DNA from: an uncultured Winogradskyella sp.
Lineage (GTDB): Bacteria > Bacteroidota > Bacteroidia > Flavobacteriales > Flavobacteriaceae
Assembly (NCBI RefSeq): GCF_947495255.1
Contig: NZ_CANLYI010000005.1
Span: 248,001 to 312,000, forward strand
DNA: 64,000 nucleotides
Direction of reading: 5' to 3'
The notes below the pieces were generated by a model. The model did no database searches. It saw nothing but the letters and a program-made list of their open reading frames with translations, and was not told the origin of the DNA. Both the position numbers and the translations under genes were made by a program. This document shows, in pieces, positions 41,783 through 48,611 of this stretch (positions are counted from its first letter, which is position 1; the number at the start of each line of letters is the position of its first letter).

Positions 41783-43414
41783 ATGATTTCAGTAGATAAT
41801 TTAGCCGTAGAATTTAGTGGACAAACACTTTTTAAAGATGTGTCTTTCACTATTAATGAGAATGATAAAATTGCCTTAATGGGCAAAAATGGCGCCGGAA
41901 AATCTACCATGATGAAAATTATTGCTGGTGTTCAAAATGCCACACGTGGCAATGTACGTTCGCCAAAAGATACTGTTATCGCTTATTTGCCACAGCATTT
42001 GTTAACTAAAGATAACGCTACGGTTTTTGAAGAAGCGTCTAAAGCCTTTGCTCATGTTTTTGAAATGCGAGATGAAATGGAAGCGCTCAACAAACAACTA
42101 GAAACCAGAACTGATTACGAATCTGATGAATACATGAAAATCATTGAGCGTGTCTCAGATTTAGGTGAAAGTTACTATGCTTTAGAAGATGTAAACTATG
42201 ATGCTGAAGTAGAAAAAGCCTTAAAAGGTTTAGGGTTTAAACAAGAAGATTTTACAAGACCAACCGATGAGTTTTCTGGTGGATGGCGAATGCGAATAGA
42301 ACTGGCGAAAATATTACTACAGAAACCAGATTTAATATTGTTAGATGAGCCAACTAACCATATAGATATTGAATCTGTAATTTGGTTAGAAGACTTTTTA
42401 GTTAATAAAGCGAATGCCGTTTTGGTCATTTCTCACGATAGAGCGTTTATTGATAATATTACCAACCGTACTATAGAAGTCACTATGGGACGTATTTACG
42501 ACTACAAAGCCAACTACTCACATTACTTGCAGTTGCGAGAAGATAGACGCATACATCAAGTTAAAGCTTACCAAGAACAGCAAAAGTATATTGCAGATAA
42601 TATGCAATTTATTGAGCGCTTTAAAGGCACATATTCTAAAACGAACCAAGTATCATCGCGAGAACGTATGCTCGAGAAATTAGAAAAAATTGAAATTGAT
42701 GAAATTGATACGTCGGCTTTAAAATTAAGATTTCCACCAACGCAACGTTCTGGTGATTATCCTGTAACGGTTAAGGATGTTTCTAAATCTTATGATGCGC
42801 ATGTGGTGTTTAAAGATGCTAATATGTCTATTGCAAGAGGCGAGAAGGTGTGTTTTGTAGGTCGAAATGGAGAAGGGAAATCTACAATGATTAAAGCTAT
42901 TTTAGGCGAAATTGATGTAGAAGGTACTTGTGCTTTAGGTCATAATGTAAAAGTGGGTTACTTTGCTCAGAACCAAGCTGCCATGTTAGATGAAGGTTTA
43001 ACGGTTTTTCAAACGGTAGATGAAGTTGCTAAAGGTGATGTACGTACTCAGATTAAAAATATTTTGGGTGGTTTTATGTTTAGAGGTGATGATATTGAGA
43101 AAAAAGTAAGTGTGTTGTCTGGAGGAGAAAAAACCAGATTAGCCATGGTAAAACTATTATTAGAACCTGTTAATTTATTGATTCTCGATGAGCCAACCAA
43201 TCACTTAGATTTAAAATCTAAAGATGTATTAAAAGAAGCCTTACAAAATTTTGATGGTACTTTAATTCTCGTGTCTCACGATAGAGATTTTCTACAAGGC
43301 CTTTCTAATAAAGTATTTGAGTTTAAAGAAAAACGCGTTATAGAACACTTTGAGACGATTGATGATTTCTTAATTAGGAATCGTGTTGAGAGTTTGAAAG
43401 GTTTGGATTTGTAG
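41783..43414 (+). CDS. ABC-F family ATPase
   Basis: This 543-residue protein has two ABC domains in one chain: Walker A GKNGAGKST (about residue 35) and GRNGEGKST (about 362), signatures FSGGWRMR and LSGGEKTR, and Walker B LILLDEPTNH and LLILDEPTNHLDL. There are no membrane helices. The linker between the domains is charged (IHQVKAYQEQQKYI). ABC-F proteins act on the ribosome, in translation control or antibiotic protection. The specific subtype was not decided. Confidence 0.95.
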   Translation: MISVDNLAVEFSGQTLFKDVSFTINENDKIALMGKNGAGKSTMMKIIAGVQNATRGNVRSPKDTVIAYLPQHLLTKDNATVFEEASKAFAHVFEMRDEMEALNKQLETRTDYESDEYMKIIERVSDLGESYYALEDVNYDAEVEKALKGLGFKQEDFTRPTDEFSGGWRMRIELAKILLQKPDLILLDEPTNHIDIESVIWLEDFLVNKANAVLVISHDRAFIDNITNRTIEVTMGRIYDYKANYSHYLQLREDRRIHQVKAYQEQQKYIADNMQFIERFKGTYSKTNQVSSRERMLEKLEKIEIDEIDTSALKLRFPPTQRSGDYPVTVKDVSKSYDAHVVFKDANMSIARGEKVCFVGRNGEGKSTMIKAILGEIDVEGTCALGHNVKVGYFAQNQAAMLDEGLTVFQTVDEVAKGDVRTQIKNILGGFMFRGDDIEKKVSVLSGGEKTRLAMVKLLLEPVNLLILDEPTNHLDLKSKDVLKEALQNFDGTLILVSHDRDFLQGLSNKVFEFKEKRVIEHFETIDDFLIRNRVESLKGLDL

Positions 43415-43542
43415 GATAAGGTTAAGAGTTTTGTTTTAAATAATGTTATCTTGAATAAATATAGAAGTGCATAAGCTGTTGATTATTAGTTGATAACAAT
43501 TCAAATTATTATCTTTTACTAGAATTTTTTATCGGTCTAGAT

Positions 43543-43570
43543 TGTCCCCTTGAGGGGACTTTAGGGGTGT
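43543..43570 (+). repeat. Left 28-bp inverted terminal repeat of DUF559 element
   Basis: The 28 bases start TGTCCCCTTGAGGGGAC and end AGGGGTGT. The first 17 bases contain a 7-2-7 palindrome (43544-43559). The whole 28 bases are the exact reverse complement of 43976-44003, on the other side of the DUF559 gene. Confidence 0.9.
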
Positions 43571-43600
43571 AAAAAATGATGGGAACTTCTACAAGTACCA

Positions 43601-43966
43601 ATGAAAAACAAAATAATCCCATACAACCCTAAACTAAAACTACTAGCCAGGCAACTAAGAAAAAACAGCACCTTACCAGAAGTTCTACTTTGGCAAAATA
43701 TAAAACAACGTGCTTATGGAGTTCAATTTCATAGGCAAGTACCTATGCTAAATTACATAGCAGATTTTTATTGTCACGAAATAGGATTAGTAATTGAAAT
43801 TGATGGTGACAGTCACGACCATAGTTTTTTGTATGATGCAAAAAGACAAGGAGAATTAGAGGCTTATGGAGTGAGTTTTTTAAGATTTTCTAACGAAGAA
43901 GTAAAAAAGAATATGTTTAGTGTGTTGTTGGTTATTGAAGAAAAAGTGAAGGAGCTAACGGAATAG
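43601..43966 (+). CDS. DUF559 Vsr-like endonuclease-domain protein
   Basis: This 121-residue single-domain protein of the DUF559 family is related to very-short-patch-repair and restriction nucleases. It begins with the family helix (KLLARQLRKNSTLPEVLLW, Glu 27), then has FHRQVPMLNYIADFYC (Asp 55) and VIEIDGDSH (Glu 66, Asp 68, His 72), giving a plausible metal-dependent nuclease centre, then YGVSFLRFSNEEV. Length is normal for a stand-alone DUF559. It is isolated inside the inverted repeats, next to a McrBC-like locus. It could nick or cut at the flanking palindromes, but this is conjecture. Confidence 0.9.
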   Translation: MKNKIIPYNPKLKLLARQLRKNSTLPEVLLWQNIKQRAYGVQFHRQVPMLNYIADFYCHEIGLVIEIDGDSHDHSFLYDAKRQGELEAYGVSFLRFSNEEVKKNMFSVLLVIEEKVKELTE

Positions 43967-43975
43967 GTACTACAA

Positions 43976-44003
43976 ACACCCCTAAAGTCCCCTCAAGGGG
44001 ACA
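43976..44003 (-). repeat. Right 28-bp inverted terminal repeat of DUF559 element
   Basis: This is the exact reverse complement of 43543-43570, with its palindrome at 43987-44002. It begins ten bases after the DUF559 stop codon. Confidence 0.9.
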
Positions 44004-44327
44004 TTTGATAAAGGAAAACACAATATTTATAGGATTTTCGATTATGAATTGTTAAATAAATATTAGGATTTAGACTCAAGTTTGTTGGAAAGGATTGTCT
44101 CTTTGAGAGGACGTTTAATAAAGTAAAAATTTATTAAATCTTGATTATATTTTGTAGTACTAAATATTATTTTTTAAACACAAGTTTGTTGGTAAGGATT
44201 GTCCCCTTGATGAGATATTTTATAAAGGAAAACTAGGATTTTGATTATGCTTTGTAGAACTAATTACTATATTTTAAACACAGGTCTGTTGGTGAGTATT
44301 GTCCCCTTGAGGGGACTTGAGGGGTGT
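43987..44327. repeat. Degenerate ~100-bp tandem array ending in solo terminal repeat
   Basis: Three units follow the DUF559 element, with GTCCCC-like palindromes at 43987, 44097 (degenerate), 44201 (half-degenerate) and 44301, spaced 110, 104 and 100 bp. Shared landmarks per unit are ATAAAGGAAAA near the left, a GATTATG...TTTGTAG block, and CAAGTTTGTTGGTAAGGATT just before each palindrome. The last palindrome (44300-44327) is a 28-base copy of the left terminal repeat with one mismatch and no gene behind it. This explains the whole 44004-44342 gap; no coding frame is present there. Confidence 0.75.
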
Positions 44328-44342
44328 GAAATAATACACTAT

Positions 44343-46658
44343 TTACTTTTCTAAAACTTTTCTCACTTTCAGTAATTGAGGTAAGCTAACTATAAAAGGT
44401 ATGCCGGAAGCTCTGCCTGTTTTATAATTATTTAAGTCTTTAAAATTCCATGAAATATTTTCAAATTCAGTTTCACAAGATTTTTCTACACTAACGACTA
44501 AGTAATTTTTTTGTCTAGGATTTGGGTAATTTAGTCGTTTTAGCGTTGCTCTTTTTGTTACTCTATATTCCGGTTTTTTAATTGTGTAAAGCCTTGAAGA
44601 AGCTTGGTCGCCTGCCATATGGAGCAATAAATATTTTGCATTGAGAGTTTCTTCGTTTAATTTTAATGCACCTCTATTGCTATCCATTCTAAAATTATAG
44701 AGTAATTTGTCATCTATCCATTTTAAATGTTCTTCAGATTTACAATACCCAACCAAAACATAAGTTTCATCAGGAATTAATTTTTTCCCATTCACATATT
44801 CAGGAAGTGGTTCGTTTAAAGGCTTTGATTTGCCGCCTTTAATAATGTCGTAAGTTTTTGAGGCAATGTTTTCTCTTTGAGATGTTCTATTTAAAAGATG
44901 ACTAATTATTTTATCAATAAAATCGCTTAGCTCTGCTGTTCCATTATTATTTAGACTAGGTCTTAGAGCAAATGCGCCTAAACCTGGTATTATCTCATGA
45001 AACCCTCGTTTCATATCTCCTTTACTATTTCCAGGATAGAGAATGTATGCGCCTCCTGTTCTTCTTATGGCATCTTTATAAGCATGCATTTTAAATAAAT
45101 CTACATTCTTATAGTCTCCTTTTCTTTCTGCTTCTTCTTCTGTTTCTCTGGTATCGTCAATAGCTCCAGAATAATTTACTTTGTATTTTGCATCAAAGTG
45201 AATATGAACTATTAACTCTTTTTCTTCTGCTTCTTCATCTGTTGTATCTGCAGGCCAAAAAGACAAAGTGTAATCAGGATACATGTTTTTAGTATAACTG
45301 CCTTCTATCTTCTCAGATAGTTTTGTATCGCCTTTGAAAGTTTGATTATACGAAAAACGAACATTTAGCTTTCTGTTTTCAAATTCACTAATGCCATTAA
45401 AAGCAGTATGAGTCCCAGATTTTATAATAAAATTTAAACTCTTGTCTGTCTTCCTTATTAAACTATGGTAAGGATTACCATCATGTTCAATGTTTTCTAT
45501 TGGGAATTTACTTTTAAATAAATCATACAACATAAAAAACAACCAATATTCATATAGTTTAGAAATATCTCTTTTGCCAGCATTGTAAACATCCTCACCA
45601 CCAGTCCAAGTCAGTTTTGCAGCTAAATCAAATTTTAACCATGATTTTAAAATTTCTCTATAGCCACTTTTTCTTTGTAAAACAGGACTGTTAAAATTTA
45701 AGCTTGTTGGTCTCGAAACTTGTTTGAAAAACGAATTGTTTAAGTGCAACTCTAATTTAGTAGTTAAATATTTTACTTCTTTATGTGCACGAGTTTCGTT
45801 TTTAAATTTATCTAAACATTTTTCACTAAAGTGAAGATAAGTTTGTAGTGTGTGTTTGATAAATCTGTTTTCAGCATTATCAATAATCTCTACTTTTCTG
45901 TTATTGATAATATGTGATGGTAAGTTTTTTAGTGGTTTACCATATAAAGGATGAGAATCTGGTATTGATATTCTGTTTCCTCTACTTATTAATTGTTTAA
46001 TAGAACTCCTTGTAAATTTCTTTACACTTCTAATATCCGCCAATTCTTCATTGCCTGCCCAATCCGTTTTTGGTGAGCTTATAATTTTCTGTATAGCTTC
46101 TTCAAACTCTATGCTTCCAATTACAGAATTAACAAAACTAAATTGTTGATATAGACTTTCACTTTCTTTGTTAAAATCGGTTTCAAAATGTTGTTGAATA
46201 GGAGAGTTAACTTGTAAAAGAAGTTCTGTGCATTTTTCGGTAATATCCTCAAGCATATACCTATAATTCTCCCTGTAACTTTTATCTATATTATCAGAAT
46301 TAAATTTGGTGGCTTTCACTTCCAAAAAAGTGTGTTTCCGTTTTAATTCTTTCTCCTTGTGTGTAATGTTGAGTTTTAATGTGCCTACATAATAACTCGG
46401 ATTAATTTTACCAGAAAATTTTTCTCTATGCGATTGTTTTACAATGCCTTTATTGTCACAACTTAATCGATAACCTTTTTTATTAAACGCATATTCATAG
46501 CTTTGGCTTTCCAATATTTGATATGGAAATTCACCAAATTCAATTGCCTCTGCTTCTTCAATTTTAAAAACTTTACTTTTTCCTTCAGGAAAAATATGTA
46601 GTTCTAAATCTTCAGTGATGTAAGATAATGGTATAGATATGTGTTTTTCTTTGGCCAT
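44343..46658 (-). CDS. McrC-like DUF2357 nuclease subunit
   Basis: This 771-residue protein has an N-terminal DUF2357-type beta-rich region and a C-terminal PD-(D/E)xK nuclease core marked by HIHFDAKYKVNYSG (about residues 486-499), the D-x-K catalytic pair. Downstream there is AYILYPGN. It is paired with a McrB-like AAA+ ATPase 5 bp upstream, the arrangement of McrBC-type modification-dependent restriction systems, with this protein as the nuclease. A C-terminal extension of about 200 residues beyond the nuclease is unassigned and may recognise a target. Confidence 0.85.
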   Translation of the reverse strand: MAKEKHISIPLSYITEDLELHIFPEGKSKVFKIEEAEAIEFGEFPYQILESQSYEYAFNKKGYRLSCDNKGIVKQSHREKFSGKINPSYYVGTLKLNITHKEKELKRKHTFLEVKATKFNSDNIDKSYRENYRYMLEDITEKCTELLLQVNSPIQQHFETDFNKESESLYQQFSFVNSVIGSIEFEEAIQKIISSPKTDWAGNEELADIRSVKKFTRSSIKQLISRGNRISIPDSHPLYGKPLKNLPSHIINNRKVEIIDNAENRFIKHTLQTYLHFSEKCLDKFKNETRAHKEVKYLTTKLELHLNNSFFKQVSRPTSLNFNSPVLQRKSGYREILKSWLKFDLAAKLTWTGGEDVYNAGKRDISKLYEYWLFFMLYDLFKSKFPIENIEHDGNPYHSLIRKTDKSLNFIIKSGTHTAFNGISEFENRKLNVRFSYNQTFKGDTKLSEKIEGSYTKNMYPDYTLSFWPADTTDEEAEEKELIVHIHFDAKYKVNYSGAIDDTRETEEEAERKGDYKNVDLFKMHAYKDAIRRTGGAYILYPGNSKGDMKRGFHEIIPGLGAFALRPSLNNNGTAELSDFIDKIISHLLNRTSQRENIASKTYDIIKGGKSKPLNEPLPEYVNGKKLIPDETYVLVGYCKSEEHLKWIDDKLLYNFRMDSNRGALKLNEETLNAKYLLLHMAGDQASSRLYTIKKPEYRVTKRATLKRLNYPNPRQKNYLVVSVEKSCETEFENISWNFKDLNNYKTGRASGIPFIVSLPQLLKVRKVLEK

Positions 46659-46663
46659 TTATT

Positions 46664-48553
46664 TTAAGCTTCAGCATAACTTGCAAATCCATTTTCAATG
46701 GCATTTTTATACATACGCATAATCTTCTCGAAGGATAATTTGTACTTAATGTTTACATCTTTTTTAAAATCAATATTTTCAAAGTTTTCAAAATATTCTT
46801 TATCAAATTTATCATTTAAATCTATTAAACATAGCTTTGCTAATGGTTTAAGAGTACGCGTAAGTTTTGTTCTCGAACCATGAAGCTTTGGTAGCATCTT
46901 TTGCATAATAGCAATATCTAATTTGTCATTTTCATCAGATAATCCAAATTCTTCTAATTTGTAAATCAATTTAGATATTTCAAAAGCTGTTCTATAGCCA
47001 AACTCGGCTCCTGATTTTTGTAACTCTTTAAAGAAATCATTAATTATATCTTGATTATCTTTAAGTCGATAGTCCTCTTCTATTTTCTCTCCATCTTTTA
47101 TTGCAGTTGCTATTTCAATAAAGTTTGTAGCCATATTAGCTCCTTTGCCATTTAGTTTTTCTAACTCTATATCTTTAGGGTTATTTAGAAAATCTGAAAT
47201 ATCTGTATCGCTAACTCTAAACTCAATAACATTAGCTCTATCTAAAACTTTTGGGCTAAACATATACGTAGTTTCGTCTATGTTTACGGTTCCAATTACA
47301 TATAAGTTTTTTGGCCAAGTAAGTGCATTAGGTACTTCTGGTGAATTTTTAAATTTGTCTTTTTTATTTAAGTTTTCTTCAGAACTATGTAATTTAAATT
47401 CATTTTTAGATTCCATAACACTTAAAAAGTCTGCGAAATAGCGCTCTACATGACTCAAATTCATTTCATCTAATATTAGAAAATAAGGCTTGTTTTTATT
47501 TTCTTCTTTGTTTGCCTCAATTAATAATTTTAAGGCACCATTTTCTGGTAAAATATATTCGTCATTATCTAAAGCATTAACGTAACCTAACAGCGGTTCT
47601 CTATTAGTCCAATCTGCTCCAACAGGTATTAAAGTATATTGTTCTTCACTTTTGCAAATCCATTTCGCAAAAGCTTCTGCTAATTTTGTTTTTCCAGAAC
47701 CTGATAATCCACTTAATAAAACAAATGGTTTTGTAGCTAATGATGCAATATATCTTGTGATTAGCTCAGGGGAATAAAATAAACCAGAATTAATAGTACC
47801 TCTTTCAAAGTCATTAATGTCAAAAGGTATAGTATCTTTAGTCTCTTCTACAATTTTAGAGGTTTCGTTTTTGACAACATCTAATTGACAGATTTTTAAA
47901 AATAATGGCTTTAAATCTTCTAATGTTTTGAGAATTTCATCATCGATTGATTCAGGTAGTGTTTCGGAAGTATATTGCTTAATTAAGTGAATTCTATTAT
48001 CCCAGTTTTTTTCTATCTCAATTTTAGATTGAAAACGAACTTTATCTGATTCTTCTGCCAAATAATCTGCACCTTGAGTAAGTCTATATGCTGGGATATT
48101 TTTATTTAATTCAATAATAAGATCTTGAATTTCAATATTGTTTTTAACCTCTTGAACAATCGGTGATATGTTTTCGATTTGAGCGCCATAATCAATCCCA
48201 AATTTTATTCCATTAGAGTGAACCAAGACGTACAATTGTGGAGAACTTGAGGCATAAAGTGATTTGACATGTGGATATTTATAATATATACATGCCCAAA
48301 CGAATTCATGCAAATTGTTGTTGCCGTAATGTTGATAGTTTCCTAATGTATATTCAGGCGGTAGAGTGTGCTTAATGGTTTCTAAATATTTCTTTAAATA
48401 TTTATTAGGCGTCGTTTTGTAATTGGCTTTAAAATTTTCAATTTCAGGTTTAACAGTTTCAGAGTAATTCTTATAAGAAATAGATTCATCAAGATGACCA
48501 TTTTTTATTTTTTTATTTATTCGTATAATATTTCTTATCGCTTCTGTAGACAT
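46664..48553 (-). CDS. McrB-like AAA+ NTPase subunit
   Basis: This 629-residue protein has an N-terminal DUF3578/MrcB-N-like domain (YVLVHSNGIKFGIDYG, about residues 108-123), then an AAA+ domain: Walker A GLSGSGKT (282-289), Walker B FLILDEMNLSHVE (358-370) and the sensor region VIGTVNIDETTYMFSPK followed by DRANVIEF. It should be the NTP-driven translocase of the McrBC-like pair. The N-terminal domain may read modified DNA. Transcribed with the nuclease subunit. No methyltransferase or specificity gene adjoins it, which fits a type IV system. Confidence 0.88.
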   Translation of the reverse strand: MSTEAIRNIIRINKKIKNGHLDESISYKNYSETVKPEIENFKANYKTTPNKYLKKYLETIKHTLPPEYTLGNYQHYGNNNLHEFVWACIYYKYPHVKSLYASSSPQLYVLVHSNGIKFGIDYGAQIENISPIVQEVKNNIEIQDLIIELNKNIPAYRLTQGADYLAEESDKVRFQSKIEIEKNWDNRIHLIKQYTSETLPESIDDEILKTLEDLKPLFLKICQLDVVKNETSKIVEETKDTIPFDINDFERGTINSGLFYSPELITRYIASLATKPFVLLSGLSGSGKTKLAEAFAKWICKSEEQYTLIPVGADWTNREPLLGYVNALDNDEYILPENGALKLLIEANKEENKNKPYFLILDEMNLSHVERYFADFLSVMESKNEFKLHSSEENLNKKDKFKNSPEVPNALTWPKNLYVIGTVNIDETTYMFSPKVLDRANVIEFRVSDTDISDFLNNPKDIELEKLNGKGANMATNFIEIATAIKDGEKIEEDYRLKDNQDIINDFFKELQKSGAEFGYRTAFEISKLIYKLEEFGLSDENDKLDIAIMQKMLPKLHGSRTKLTRTLKPLAKLCLIDLNDKFDKEYFENFENIDFKKDVNIKYKLSFEKIMRMYKNAIENGFASYAEA

Positions 48554-48611
48554 GTTTTTCGAATTGAAATTTAATTTTTTTTTGACCAGGATTGTTTCTA
48601 ACTTATTCTTC

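Larger units (their letters stand above)
43543..44003. mobile_element. Candidate DUF559 element with exact inverted ends
   Basis: This 461-bp unit contains one nuclease-like gene and nothing else, bounded by exact 28-bp inverted repeats that themselves contain GC-rich palindromes. No transposase is present and no clear target duplication is visible. Its right end continues into a degenerate tandem array that shares the palindrome. The layout resembles a small mobile or repeat-associated element like REP/RAYT units in concept. Mobility is inference. Confidence 0.55.

Noticed and set aside
43987..44327. CRISPR-like array
   Set aside because: The repeats are degenerate, the ~85-bp intervals share sequence with each other and no cas gene is near; spacers would be unique.
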